Notes: generated by a model from the letters alone, not told the origin. DNA of 39,558 bases from Candidatus Porisulfidus sp. TsSOB (GCA_002631715.1 MRSX01000009.1:1-39558); one strand, 5' to 3'. Positions 1 to 7,467 are shown, counted from the first letter of the stretch. A program made the numbers and translations.

Positions 1-259
1 CCGCGTGCCCCGGACAGTCCACGTGCGCGTAGTGCCGGTTCTGAGACTCGTACTCCACGTGCGCGGTCGCGATCGTGATTCCACGCTCCCGCTCCTCCGG
101 CGCGTTGTCGATCTGGGAATAGTCCCGGACCTCGCCGCCGTGCGTCTCCGCCATCGCCTTGGTCAGCGCCGCCGTCAGCGTCGTCTTGCCATGGTCCACG
201 TGCCCGATCGTCCCCACGTTCACGTGCGGCTTCGTGCGCTCGAATTTCTCCTTCGCCAT
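1..259 (-). CDS. tuf: Elongation factor Tu, N-terminal part (cut by window edge)
   Basis: The first 86 residues of EF-Tu are visible; the rest lies beyond position 1. EF-Tu is the GTPase that delivers aminoacyl-tRNA to the ribosome. The N-terminus [20 protein letters not shown] is diagnostic, followed by the P-loop GHVDHGKT, the switch I region with RGITI, and DCPGHA of the G3 motif at the edge. The ATG at 257-259 is preceded by a good ribosome binding site (AGGAG about 8 nt upstream). It is the last gene of a tRNA cluster, the same arrangement as E. coli tufB behind thrU-tyrU-glyT-thrT, so it is probably co-transcribed with the tRNAs. Nothing in the visible part is odd. Confidence 0.97.
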   Translation of the reverse strand, partial: MAKEKFERTKPHVNVGTIGHVDHGKTTLTAALTKAMAETHGGEVRDYSQIDNAPEERERGITIATAHVEYESQNRHYAHVDCPGHA

Positions 260-296
260 CGTTCTGTCTCCTCGTGGTTAGGTTGTTGCCTCAATC

Positions 297-372
<76 letters not shown>

Positions 373-397
373 CGCGTCCCTCCGCCGTCGGCGGCAG

Positions 398-471
398 TGG
401 AGCGGGTGAGCGGAATCGAACCGCCACTATCAGCTTGGAAGGCTGAGGTTCTACCGTTGAACTACACCCGC
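398..471 (-). tRNA. glyT: tRNA-Gly(TCC)
   Basis: This is a 74-nt cloverleaf on the minus strand with acceptor stem GCGGGTG/CACCCGC. The anticodon loop CTTCCAA gives anticodon TCC, and the T-arm has GGTTCGATTCC. CCA is encoded. The anticodon arm (CTCAGCCTTCCAAGCTGA) closely resembles E. coli glyT. Confidence 0.97.
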
Positions 472-504
472 CCAACCCGCTGTTTCCGCTGGTCTGCAGC
501 CCCC

Positions 505-589
505 TGGTGGAGGGGGTAGGATTCGAACCTACGAAGGCTGAGCCAGCAGATTTACAGTCTGCCCCCGTTGACCGCTTGGGTACCCCTCC
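505..589 (-). tRNA. tyrU: tRNA-Tyr(GTA)
   Basis: This is an 85-nt class II tRNA on the minus strand with a long variable arm. The acceptor stem is GGAGGGG/CCCCTCC, the anticodon stem-loop GCAGACTGTAAATCTGC gives anticodon GTA, and the T-arm has GGTTCGAATCC. CCA is encoded. Confidence 0.97.
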
Positions 590-684
590 CAAAATTAGGC
601 TAAAGTATGGATTATACCATAAAGAGAATCTTCAACGGACCCGAAAAAGCCACTCGAAACCGGGAGTTAGGTGGGAAATCGAGG

Positions 685-760
685 TGGAGCTGGCGAGAGG
701 ATTCGAACCCCCGACCTGCTGTTTACAAGACAGCTGCTCTGCCAACTGAGCTACGCCAGC
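685..760 (-). tRNA. thrU: tRNA-Thr(TGT)
   Basis: This is a 76-nt cloverleaf on the minus strand with acceptor stem GCTGGCG/CGCCAGC. The anticodon loop CTTGTAA gives anticodon TGT, and the T-arm has GGTTCGAATCC. CCA is encoded. It is the promoter-proximal tRNA of the cluster. The 95-nt spacer before tyrU holds nothing I recognise. Confidence 0.97.
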
Positions 761-772
761 CCGGCCCGTGGT

Positions 773-786
773 GCCCCCTCATTATA
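773..786 (-). promoter_or_regulatory. Probable promoter of the tRNA-tuf operon (-10 TATAAT, GC-rich discriminator)
   Basis: A perfect -10 hexamer TATAAT lies at 781-786 on the minus strand, overlapping the stop codon of rluC and ending 20 bp before the first tRNA. It is followed by GAGGGGGC, a G/C-rich discriminator of the kind found at stable-RNA promoters under ppGpp/DksA control. No strong -35 is visible (GATGAA at 17 bp spacing). Stringent control is inferred from the discriminator only. Confidence 0.6.
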
Positions 787-1759
787 GAGAAGGCGCCCCG
801 GTTTCATCACGCAGGGAAGCCAGCAGTTTTTTGCAGGCCGCATCCAGGGGTGCCCGTACCGCTATCTTGGACTGGTCCACCGGGTGAGCAAAGCCCAACG
901 ACCGCGCATGCAGGAACAGGCGCCTGAAGCCCTGCTCCCGGGCCCATCCGTTCACCTGCCGATTGCCGTAGCGGTCGTCTCCAACGACCGGATGCCCGGC
1001 CTCGGCAGCATGCACCCGAATCTGGTGGGTTCTCCCGGTCTCGATGCGAGCTTCGACAAGGCAATTCCGCGCGAATTGGTCCAATGGCCGGAACCGGGTG
1101 TGCGCATCCCTCCCCGACTCGTCGGCCACCGCCTTGCGGTGCCGGGCATGGTGCCGATTCACCCGGAGGGGCTGGCGGACTTCCCGAACCTGTTCGGGCC
1201 ACTGTCCCGCTACCAATGCCCAATAGGTTTTCTGCACCGCCCTCTTCCGAAATTGAGTCTGCAATCCGAGCAATGCGCTGCGGTTGCGGGCCAGGATGAG
1301 GCACCCGCTGCTCCCTCGATCCAGCCGATGCGCCAATTCCAGGAATCCGTCCTCACCTCGGCACTGCCGCAACACATCGATCAACCCGAAACGGATTCGG
1401 CTACCGCCATGCACGGCCAGTCCGGCCGGCTTGTCGACAACCAGTAGATCTGCGTCTTCGTATAACACCGGCACCGGAATATCCGGAACCGGAGAATCGG
1501 ATCGGTTCTGCCCTTCCGGACTGTGCGGGGGGATTCGCACTTCGTCATCCGCCCTGAGACGGTAAGACGGCTTCGCCCGGCCGCGATTGACCCGAACCTG
1601 GCCAGTACGGATCCACTGGTAGACGACTTGGCGCGGCACCGACACCCGCGCCAGCAGGAAATTGTCCAAACGTCGTCCAGCATCATCCGCGCCGACGACT
1701 TTCCGCTGAACCGGGCGAGATCTTGGAATCGCCTTTCCTGCAGCCACCGGAGTCGTCAA
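782..1759 (-). CDS. rluC: 23S rRNA pseudouridine synthase, RluC/RluD type
   Basis: This 325-residue protein isomerises uridines to pseudouridine in the large ribosomal subunit RNA. It has an N-terminal S4 RNA-binding domain (about residues 25-85; DAGRRLDNFL, then RIPPHSP), then the RluA-type catalytic domain with the active-site loop HRLDRGSSG around residue 142, where Asp is catalytic. Later motifs include ARIETGRTHQIRVH and HPVVGDDRYG. RluC is preferred because the N-terminal part resembles E. coli RluC. The start is uncertain: the longest frame begins with TTG at 1759, overlapping the antitoxin stop by 2 bp, and an in-frame GTG lies four codons on. The overlap suggests rluC can be co-transcribed with the toxin-antitoxin pair. 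Confidence 0.92.
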   Translation of the reverse strand: MTTPVAAGKAIPRSRPVQRKVVGADDAGRRLDNFLLARVSVPRQVVYQWIRTGQVRVNRGRAKPSYRLRADDEVRIPPHSPEGQNRSDSPVPDIPVPVLYEDADLLVVDKPAGLAVHGGSRIRFGLIDVLRQCRGEDGFLELAHRLDRGSSGCLILARNRSALLGLQTQFRKRAVQKTYWALVAGQWPEQVREVRQPLRVNRHHARHRKAVADESGRDAHTRFRPLDQFARNCLVEARIETGRTHQIRVHAAEAGHPVVGDDRYGNRQVNGWAREQGFRRLFLHARSLGFAHPVDQSKIAVRAPLDAACKKLLASLRDETGAPSL

Positions 1760-2127
1760 ATCAAGGAATCCACGCTGACACCCAAGGCATCGGCAATGGC
1801 AGCCAAGGTCTTGGCCGATCCGGTACGCTTGCCTCTTTCGATCTGCGAAAGATAAACGGCATTGATACCCGCAGCCTCGGCCAAATTCCTCTGAGTCATT
1901 CCACGGTAACCTCGGTAGACCTTGACGGCATTCTCCCCGGCCAACAAGCGGTCGGCCACCTCAATGGGAAAAGACTCTTCCCCTGCAGCCATCGCCTGAT
2001 CGTAGAGTTCTTCGTCACTCAGTTCCGCCTCGGCATTCTCCCCACTCCATCGCCGGTACTCCTCCCAAGGAATGATGGCGAAGGCAGGATTTCCCCCATC
2101 GTCCAAAATCACTTGCGGTTTGGCCAT
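1756..2127 (-). CDS. Xre-family antitoxin with an N-terminal Phd-like segment
   Basis: This 123-residue protein is the likely antitoxin for the RelE-like toxin directly upstream. The N-terminal half (KPQVILDDGGNPAFAIIPWE) resembles the short beta-rich antitoxin segments that precede toxin-binding regions. The C-terminal half (about residues 62-123) is a helix-turn-helix of the lambda-repressor/Xre type: GMTQRNLAEAAGINAVYLSQ, then GKRTGSAKTLAAIADALG. A strong ribosome binding site (AGGAGGG) precedes the ATG at 2127, 9 bp after the toxin stop. The toxin-first order matches HigBA-like systems. Repression of its own promoter through the palindrome at 2407-2420 is inferred. Confidence 0.85.
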   Translation of the reverse strand: MAKPQVILDDGGNPAFAIIPWEEYRRWSGENAEAELSDEELYDQAMAAGEESFPIEVADRLLAGENAVKVYRGYRGMTQRNLAEAAGINAVYLSQIERGKRTGSAKTLAAIADALGVSVDSLI

Positions 2128-2136
2128 GTCGCCCTC

Positions 2137-2397
2137 CTATTCTTTGTAAACATCGCCGCGCGGACCTATGCGCAGAATGCGAATCTCGCGGGCCTCATCG
2201 TCTCGTTCGTAAATGACGCGCCATCCACCGACCCGCAAACGAAAACCAGGGCGTCCGCGCAGCCGTGCCACGTCAATGTCTCGCCGGTCTGGTTCTTTTG
2301 CCAATTTTTCCAAGTCCTCACGCACGCGTCGAGAATCCTGCCCCGGCATTTTCAGTAGGACCTTAATGGCGTGCCTTCTTATGGTCAGCCGGTACAT
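2137..2397 (-). CDS. RelE/ParE-superfamily toxin
   Basis: This 86-residue basic protein has the RelE/ParE pattern: an N-terminal MYRLTIRRHAIKVLLKMP, a central DIDVARLRGRPGFRLRVGGW and a C-terminal RVIYERDDEAREIRILRIGP. Family members are usually ribosome-dependent mRNA interferases; the Arg-rich middle and terminal RIGPRGDVYK fit RelE. I chose the second ATG (2397): AGGA at 2417-2420 is 9 nt from it but directly abuts the first ATG (2406), which would give 89 residues. It is followed by its antitoxin. The pair sits upstream of rluC and is one of the few accessory modules in the window. Confidence 0.85.
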   Translation of the reverse strand: MYRLTIRRHAIKVLLKMPGQDSRRVREDLEKLAKEPDRRDIDVARLRGRPGFRLRVGGWRVIYERDDEAREIRILRIGPRGDVYKE

Positions 2398-2406
2398 GGA
2401 ATCCAT

Positions 2407-2420
2407 TCCTATTAATAGGA
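2407..2420. promoter_or_regulatory. Perfect 14-bp palindrome, candidate operator of the toxin-antitoxin operon
   Basis: TCCTATTAATAGGA is a perfect inverted repeat just upstream of the toxin gene, and it includes the likely Shine-Dalgarno AGGA. The flanking DNA (2407-2500) is clearly AT-richer than the surroundings. A possible promoter lies upstream on the minus strand (TTGTTA, 18 bp, TATGCT). Type II antitoxins usually bind such palindromes to repress their own operon, so this is the best operator candidate. Confidence 0.55.
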
Positions 2421-2508
2421 TAGCATATCGCTTTATTCACGCAAATAACAATCAAAGCATAATGCTATATAGAAACGCCAAGAATCAGCATCGAGCTCAG
2501 ATGGCTCG

Positions 2509-2514
2509 TATAAT
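2509..2514 (+). promoter_or_regulatory. Possible -10 element for ubiK
   Basis: TATAAT lies on the plus strand 19 bp before the ubiK start codon. There is no convincing -35 hexamer at 16-18 bp. If used, the leader would be only about 12 nt, long enough to contain the AGGTG ribosome binding site at 2522-2526. Confidence 0.4.
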
Positions 2515-2533
2515 GCCAGACAGGTGCTTTTTC

Positions 2534-2803
2534 ATGATTCGCCTCGACCCCAAGCAACTGGATGACCTGGCTCGGCGCCTGGACGCGCTGATTCCGGAAT
2601 CCCTGCACTCGACCCGAGAAGAAATCCACAAGACCGTTCGGGCCTGCGTCGAAAGCCTGCTGCAACGTCTGGACGTGGTTACCCGGGAAGAGTTCGACGT
2701 GCAGTCCAAACTGCTCGCCAAGACCCGCGAGCGCCTAAGCGAACTGCAGAAACGTCTGGATGCGCTGGAGAGCGACCAGGATCCCGAAGATCCGGTCAGT
2801 TGA
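2534..2803 (+). CDS. ubiK: UbiK-family accessory factor for ubiquinone biosynthesis
   Basis: This 89-residue protein matches UbiK (formerly YqiC, BMFP domain). UbiK works with UbiJ in a soluble complex that supports ubiquinone synthesis and may help present lipid substrates. The N-terminal part has LDPKQLDDLARRLDALIPES and the C-terminal half (VTREEFDVQSKLLAKTRERL onward) is a predicted coiled coil, as in the family. The ATG at 2534 is preceded by AGGTG. A longer frame upstream has no support. The gene converges on the cytochrome gene and overlaps its end by 8 bp. Confidence 0.88.
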   Translation: MIRLDPKQLDDLARRLDALIPESLHSTREEIHKTVRACVESLLQRLDVVTREEFDVQSKLLAKTRERLSELQKRLDALESDQDPEDPVS

Positions 2804-3269
2804 GGCTTTCCAGCATATAGTCGACAGCCATCTGGACCTGTTCATCCGACAGGTCCGGACGTCCACCCTTGGGTGGCATCAGGTTGAGGCCGTTGAGCAC
2901 GCTCAGGTACATGGCTTCTTTCCCCTTCGACAGGCGCGTCCCCCAACCCGCGGGATCCCCCAGTTTCGGCGAATTCAGAACGCCCGTGGTGTGGCAGGCC
3001 TGGCAGACGGCGTTGTAGACGGCTTCCCCCGACTCAAAATCGGGTGCCGCCTGGGCAGACGATATGGGCGACAGAGACGCGACCGCAATCGGAGCGTCAC
3101 CGGTGTTGAGCTGGCCGATCGGCTCGATACGCTTTTGAATGGCTTCGGCTACTTCGGGGTCGTCCAGTTTCAGGTCCGGCTCCACGATGTTTTGCGCGAT
3201 GATGAACAGCACCAGCGTCATCGCGACCAGTGCTCCGAGAAGGCCCATGAAGAAAGTCGGTGTTGCCAT
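2796..3269 (-). CDS. Membrane-anchored class I cytochrome c, c5-like
   Basis: This 157-residue protein has an N-terminal hydrophobic helix (about residues 5-26, FFMGLLGALVAMTLVLFIIA) acting as an uncleaved anchor or signal, a Pro/Ala-rich linker, and a small cytochrome c domain. The haem site is CQACH near residue 91, and the sixth ligand is probably the Met of LMPPKGGRPDLSDEQV, the usual cytochrome c5 sequence. It should act on the periplasmic face in electron transfer. It follows adk by 48 bp on the same strand. The partner oxidase or reductase cannot be told from the window. Confidence 0.88.
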   Translation of the reverse strand: MATPTFFMGLLGALVAMTLVLFIIAQNIVEPDLKLDDPEVAEAIQKRIEPIGQLNTGDAPIAVASLSPISSAQAAPDFESGEAVYNAVCQACHTTGVLNSPKLGDPAGWGTRLSKGKEAMYLSVLNGLNLMPPKGGRPDLSDEQVQMAVDYMLESLN

Positions 3270-3317
3270 TGCGTCGGTACTCCTTAATCCTGTCGTTCCA
3301 AACCGTAATCTAGTGCT

Positions 3318-3971
3318 TTAGTCCAAGGAAGAAAATGCCTGGTCTCGGATTTCCTCGATTGTTCCGATTCCGTCGATTACATGATAGCGTGGCGCCCCTT
3401 CACCACCGGATTCCGCCCAACTGGAATAGTAACCGATGAGCGGTTCGGTCTGATCATGATAAACCTCTAGGCGCTGCCGGACGACTTCTTCCCGGTCGTC
3501 GTCGCGCTGGATCAGCGGTTCTCCAGTATCGTCATCCAGCCCTTCCTGCTGGGGTGGATTGTTTTCAACATGATAGACGCGCCCGGAAGCCGGATGAACC
3601 CGCCGCCCACTCATACGGCGAACAATTTCTTCGTCACTCACCCGGATCTCCACCACGTGGTCGATGTCAATCTCGTAGTCGCGCAACGCTTCTGCTTGCG
3701 CTAAAGTCCGGGGAAATCCGTCCAGCAGAAAACCGTCATTGCAATCCGGTTCGGCAATCCGCTGTTCGACCAATCCCAGGATCAGTTCGTCCGGCACCAG
3801 GGCACCCTGGCTCATGATCTGCTCCGCCTCCTTGCCCAGCGGCGTGCCGTCCGCGACCGCCTTGCGCAGCATGTCTCCCGTCGAAATTTGCGGAATCCCG
3901 TAGCGTTCGCAGATGTAACTGGACTGGGTTCCCTTGCCAGCGCCGGGCCCGCCCAGCAGAATGATGCGCAT
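3318..3971 (-). CDS. adk: Adenylate kinase
   Basis: This 217-residue protein interconverts ATP + AMP and 2 ADP in the cytosol; the usual long-form length is about 214. The P-loop is [10 protein letters not shown] (residues 7-16), followed by the AMP-binding region QISTGDMLR, the motif [13 protein letters not shown], and the LID domain starting at [18 protein letters not shown]. The LID lacks the four zinc-binding cysteines of Gram-positive enzymes, as expected in gammaproteobacteria. The ATG at 3971 gives a family-typical N-terminus ([10 protein letters not shown]). A 7-bp hairpin sits in the leader. Confidence 0.97.
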   Translation of the reverse strand: MRIILLGGPGAGKGTQSSYICERYGIPQISTGDMLRKAVADGTPLGKEAEQIMSQGALVPDELILGLVEQRIAEPDCNDGFLLDGFPRTLAQAEALRDYEIDIDHVVEIRVSDEEIVRRMSGRRVHPASGRVYHVENNPPQQEGLDDDTGEPLIQRDDDREEVVRQRLEVYHDQTEPLIGYYSSWAESGGEGAPRYHVIDGIGTIEEIRDQAFSSLD

Positions 3972-4004
3972 TGATGTTGTGCCGGTTCAGAATCTAATAA
4001 TCAA

Positions 4005-4022
4005 CCCGCGGCGTACCGCGGG
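4005..4022 (-). repeat. Hairpin in the adk leader region
   Basis: CCCGCGG and CCGCGGG form a perfect 7-bp stem around a 4-nt loop (CGTA on plus, TACG on minus), about 35 bp upstream of the adk start. There is no T-run after it in the direction of adk, so it is not a classical terminator. It could be a leader structure or part of the end of the upstream transcript. Confidence 0.4.
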
Positions 4023-4029
4023 CGCGCGA

Positions 4030-4035
4030 ATTTTA
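4030..4035 (-). promoter_or_regulatory. Possible -10 element for adk
   Basis: TAAAAT on the minus strand is preceded by TGTGA, giving a partial extended -10 context, about 60 bp upstream of the adk start codon. The -35 region is weak (CGATTT at 17 bp). This is the only plausible promoter seen between adk and the upstream small gene. Confidence 0.3.
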
Positions 4036-4121
4036 TCACAGGGGGTCGAACCAAATCGGGCTTCAGGCACACCCCGGCTGTGCTTTTCAGGATTTGAGGC
4101 GACGCGAGATCAATCGGGTAT

Positions 4122-4214
4122 CTACTTGTCCGTTGCCATTCCTGATGTCTGCACACGCATGATGGTTTCGACCGTTGCCACACGTTCCTGGAGGTCGGCC
4201 ATACGTCGGTTCAT
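4122..4214 (-). pseudogene. Short coiled-coil ORF, probably the detached C-terminus of the upstream gene
   Basis: This 30-residue reading frame (MNRRMADLQERVATVETIMR, then ten more residues) starts in an ATGA overlap with the stop of the small membrane protein gene. Its heptad-like pattern continues the helix that ends at AKFDQVDAKVNE in the upstream frame. A one-base insertion or two-base deletion at the AATGAATGAA repeat would join both frames into one protein of about 85 residues. It is therefore read as the lost tail of a frameshifted gene. The alternative is a translationally coupled separate peptide, or a sequencing error. Confidence 0.5.
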
Positions 4215-4378
4215 TCATTGACCTTTGCGTCAACCTGATCGAACTTGGCATCAATCTTCTCACCCAATTCAAGCCGGACCTGGGCGATATCCGAGTGCAG
4301 GGCATATCCGCCCCCTGCCAGCGTCACCATCAGAATGCCGAGCGAAAGCAGTTCGCCAAGCGTAATCTTGTTGTTCAT
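4211..4378 (-). CDS. Small membrane protein with C-terminal coiled coil, possibly truncated by frameshift
   Basis: I cannot name this 55-residue protein. Residues 6-27 form one transmembrane helix (LGELLSLGILMVTLAGGGYA) and the rest is a charged helix (HSDIAQVRLELGEKIDAKFD). This layout, one helix followed by a periplasmic or cytosolic coiled coil, occurs in many uncharacterised or phage-derived small proteins. The ATG at 4378 begins MNNKITLG; a longer frame to 4492 adds a non-conserved-looking arm. A possible -10 (TATACT, 4483-4488 on minus) lies about 105 bp upstream. The stop falls in the repeat AATGAATGAA, with helical continuation in another frame. Confidence 0.55.
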   Translation of the reverse strand: MNNKITLGELLSLGILMVTLAGGGYALHSDIAQVRLELGEKIDAKFDQVDAKVNE

Positions 4379-4543
4379 CACGATTCCGTTCAAGCCGGCC
4401 TGCCTCATCATTTTCCGACTTTCGGGTTTGCGAAATCCCTCGTCAAATCCATTCTCGGAGGGCATGGGAACTGGACACCGAGAGTATAACATTGCCTCTC
4501 CAGTGCCTAGGTATGCGGGCTCAGTCTAGAGAGAACATCCCGT

Positions 4544-4744
4544 TTAGTCGTGTTCGTCAATCCAGGCCATCTGGATCGCTTCCAGGATGCGTTCCCCACA
4601 ATGTTCCGGGTCGTCCTCGAAGTCCTCCAGCGCCAGAACCCATTCGTACAGGTCGGTGAACCGCACGTACTGCGGATCAACGTCTGGATGCGCTTCTTCA
4701 AGCTCGATCGCGAGGTCCAGCGAATCCGTCCAGCGAAGCCCCAT
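4544..4744 (-). CDS. iscX: Fe-S cluster assembly protein IscX
   Basis: This 66-residue acidic protein is IscX (YfhJ), which binds IscS and iron and modulates cluster assembly. The start MGLRWTDSLDLAIELEEAHP and later RFTDLYEWVLALEDF match the family, and the length equals E. coli IscX (66). The ribosome binding site AGGAGGGGAG is excellent. It is the last gene of the isc operon, 8 bp after fdx, as in other gammaproteobacteria. Confidence 0.95.
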   Translation of the reverse strand: MGLRWTDSLDLAIELEEAHPDVDPQYVRFTDLYEWVLALEDFEDDPEHCGERILEAIQMAWIDEHD

Positions 4745-4752
4745 CTCCCCTC

Positions 4753-5091
4753 CTAGTGGTGCTCGGAAACCTGGTTGATAGTGTAGCGCGGAAGTTCGAC
4801 CACCAGGTCCTCGTCGCCGACGATCGCCTGACAACTCAGCCGCGAATCCGGATCCAGGCCCCACGCCCGATCCAGCAGGTCTTCCTCATCTTCGCTCGCC
4901 TCGTTCAGCGAGTCGCTCCCTTCCCGGACATAGACATGGCAGGTCGTGCACGCGCAGGACTTCTCGCAGGCATGTTCGATCTCGATGCCGCTGGACAGGG
5001 CCGCATCGCAGATGCTGACCCCGGGTTCGACCTCGACCACCTGTTCGGTCGGGCAGATCTCCTCATGCGGCAGGAAACGTATCGTCGGCAT
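4753..5091 (-). CDS. fdx: ISC-type [2Fe-2S] ferredoxin
   Basis: This 112-residue ferredoxin gives electrons to IscS/IscU during cluster assembly. The cluster ligands are the Cys residues of the run HACEKSCACTTCHVYV (pattern C-x5-C-x2-C, with extra cysteines) plus the Cys in SRLSCQAIV near residue 89. The ATG at 5091 overlaps the hscA stop in a TGATG junction, so translation is coupled. The order hscB-hscA-fdx-iscX is the normal gammaproteobacterial one. Confidence 0.96.
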   Translation of the reverse strand: MPTIRFLPHEEICPTEQVVEVEPGVSICDAALSSGIEIEHACEKSCACTTCHVYVREGSDSLNEASEDEEDLLDRAWGLDPDSRLSCQAIVGDEDLVVELPRYTINQVSEHH

Positions 5092-6938
5092 CAGTCCTGC
5101 TCCTGAAATTCCTCGACCCTGTGCCCCTGCATGGCTTGCCGGATACTGCGGTTCATACGCCGTTCCACAAAAGGCTCGCACGCCTCTTCCAGCGCCTTGA
5201 TCCCGGCGCGGATCGCATCGGCGTCCGTCCCGTCCCGCAGCTGTATCAGGGCCTGCGCCGCCGCCTCGATCCCGGCGCGCTCCGCATCATTCGACAGTAT
5301 ATCCCCGTCCGCCGCCAACGCGTCCCGCAAAGCCTGCACCACCCGGTCCGCCTCGACCTGCTGCTCGTTCAGGGCGCGGCTCGCCACATCTTCCTCGGCA
5401 TGCTCGATCGACTCCCGGAGCATCTGTTCGATTTCCGATTCTTCCAACCCGTAAGAAGGCTTGACCGACACCCCGGCGCGCACTCCGCTGATGGTCTCCA
5501 TCGCCTCCACTGTCAGCAAGCCGTCCGCGTCGACCTGGAACTCGACCCGGATGCGGGCAGCACCCGCAGCCATCGGGGGGATGTCGCGTAATTCAAAGCG
5601 CGCCAGCGAACGGCAATCCGACACCAATTCCCGTTCGCCCTGCACCACGTGCACCGCAAGCGCAGTCTGCCCGTCCTTGAACGTGGTGAATTCCTGGGCA
5701 TGGTGGGCCGGGATGGTAGTGTTGCGGTCGATAATCCGCTCGACCAGCCCGCCCATGATCTCGATCCCGAGCGACAGGGGAATCACGTCCAGCAGCAGCA
5801 AATCCTGATCTTGCGCGTTGCCCACCAGCACGTCGGCCTGGACCGCGGCGCCCAGCGCCACCACCCGGTCCGGGTCAATCCCGGTATGGACCTCGCGGGA
5901 GAAAAACTTCGAGACTTCGCGGCGCAGGTACGGCATTCGCGTCACGCCCCCGACCATGACCACCTCCTGCACCTCGCCCGCTTCGACTCCGGCGTCCGAC
6001 AAGGCACGGCGGCAGCACTGCAGCATCCGCTCAAGCAACGGCGCCGACCATTGCTCCAGTTCATCTCGGGTCAGGGTCAAGACTCGTCCGTCGCCACAAT
6101 CAACCCGAGCCGACTCCTGCTGTGACAAGGCCTCCCGAGCCTCGCGCACAACCTGGAGAATCCTTCGAGTCCAGGCCCGATCCGCTTCTTCCACGCCGCA
6201 TTCCTTCTGCACCCAAGCCAACAGGATCCGATCCAGATCGTCTCCGCCCAATTCGGTATCACCACCCGTCGCCAACACCTCGAACACGCCCCGACTTAGG
6301 CGCAGGATCGAAATGTCGAACGTTCCCCCGCCCAGGTCGAATACCGCAATCAATCCGCGGTCGTCCTGCTGGTCTAGTCCATAGGCGATCGAGGCTGCGG
6401 TCGGCTCGTTGATCAGCCGCAGAACCGGCAGGCAGGCCAGGCGAGCCGCATCCTTGGTCGCCTGCCGCTGTGCTTCATCGAAGTAAGCGGGCACCGTAAT
6501 CACGGCCCCATCCAATTCGCCCCCCAATTCCTCTTCGGCCCGAGCGCGCAGGGCACTCAAAATATCGGCCGAGATCTCCACGGCGGTCTTCGGCCCGGCC
6601 ACCGTTTGGAAACGTGGCACACCCACCGCCGAATCCTCGACCAGATCGTGCGCATCATCGAGATCCGCAGTGCCGCGGCCCATCGAGCGCTTGATCGAGA
6701 AGAACGTGTTGTCCGGATCATCCGCGGCGGCCTGCACGGCCGACCAGCCAACTGTCTCTGATCCAGCTCCGTAGTGCACCACCGAAGGGAGACGGTGGCG
6801 TCCCTCGGCATCCGGCAGCGTGACCGCCTGCCCGTCCCGCATTACCGCGACGAGCGAATGCGTCGTACCCAAGTCGATGCCGCAGGCGCGTCGCCTGGGG
6901 CCGCCCTGTCCCGGTTCCGAAATTTGCAGAAGGGCCAT
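5091..6938 (-). CDS. hscA: Fe-S protein assembly chaperone HscA (Hsp70 family)
   Basis: This 615-residue specialised Hsp70 binds the LPPVK motif of IscU and, with HscB, drives cluster transfer. The ATPase domain starts with CGIDLGTTHSLVAV (phosphate 1 motif, about residue 19) and contains LRLINEPTAASIAYGLD, FDLGGGTFDISIL and VVMVGGVTRMP. The substrate-binding domain follows after about residue 390 (DVIPLSLGIE). Length agrees with E. coli HscA (616). The ATG lies 4 bp after hscB. The downstream end overlaps fdx by 1 bp. Confidence 0.97.
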   Translation of the reverse strand: MALLQISEPGQGGPRRRACGIDLGTTHSLVAVMRDGQAVTLPDAEGRHRLPSVVHYGAGSETVGWSAVQAAADDPDNTFFSIKRSMGRGTADLDDAHDLVEDSAVGVPRFQTVAGPKTAVEISADILSALRARAEEELGGELDGAVITVPAYFDEAQRQATKDAARLACLPVLRLINEPTAASIAYGLDQQDDRGLIAVFDLGGGTFDISILRLSRGVFEVLATGGDTELGGDDLDRILLAWVQKECGVEEADRAWTRRILQVVREAREALSQQESARVDCGDGRVLTLTRDELEQWSAPLLERMLQCCRRALSDAGVEAGEVQEVVMVGGVTRMPYLRREVSKFFSREVHTGIDPDRVVALGAAVQADVLVGNAQDQDLLLLDVIPLSLGIEIMGGLVERIIDRNTTIPAHHAQEFTTFKDGQTALAVHVVQGERELVSDCRSLARFELRDIPPMAAGAARIRVEFQVDADGLLTVEAMETISGVRAGVSVKPSYGLEESEIEQMLRESIEHAEEDVASRALNEQQVEADRVVQALRDALAADGDILSNDAERAGIEAAAQALIQLRDGTDADAIRAGIKALEEACEPFVERRMNRSIRQAMQGHRVEEFQEQD

Positions 6939-6942
6939 CTTC

Positions 6943-7467
6943 CTATCCCGCGGCGAATTGTTCTTTGCAGACCTGCAACTGTTGCTGCAGGCGGCGGTAG
7001 AAACGGAGTTTCAGCAAGGCTTCCCGTGCATCCGGCCAGCGCTCCCCGGCATAGCACGCCCCGAAATCCTCCCACAGTGCTCCGGCCTCCTGCTCAAGGC
7101 GGGTGCCAAAGGCTTCGACCGCCGGCATCCCGTCAAGTGCCTCCATTCCCTCGCGCAATTCCATCTGCCGCATCAGGAATTCGGTGTCAGTCGACGTGTC
7201 TTTCTCGTCATCCATCTCGACCTCCTGCAAATGGAGGAGATAGGCGGCACGTTCGTGCCGATCGCTCAGGGTGCGATACGCCTGATTGACGTGGGCCGCG
7301 GCCTGCGCCGCGAGGCGCCGCTCCTGCGGGCCGGCCGCCGCGAAGCGATCCGGGTGCAGTTCTCGCTGCAGGGCCCGGTACTGCTCGGTCAACTGCCGCT
7401 CGTCCACCTCGAGCGCGCACGCCAACTGAAACAGTTCGAAATAATTTTGGGGAAGTTCCAGCGGCAC
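6943..7467 (-). CDS. hscB: Fe-S protein assembly co-chaperone HscB (J protein)
   Basis: This 174-residue co-chaperone recruits IscU to HscA and stimulates the HscA ATPase. The J domain occupies residues 9-85 with the HPD tripeptide (RELHPDRFAAAG), and the C-terminal three-helix IscU-binding domain includes TEFLMRQMELREGMEAL. Start is GTG at 7467, giving MPLELPQNYFELF, which aligns with MDYFTLF of E. coli HscB. A GGGGG-type ribosome binding site lies upstream. The IscA stop is 21 bp before it. Confidence 0.95.
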   Translation of the reverse strand: MPLELPQNYFELFQLACALEVDERQLTEQYRALQRELHPDRFAAAGPQERRLAAQAAAHVNQAYRTLSDRHERAAYLLHLQEVEMDDEKDTSTDTEFLMRQMELREGMEALDGMPAVEAFGTRLEQEAGALWEDFGACYAGERWPDAREALLKLRFYRRLQQQLQVCKEQFAAG

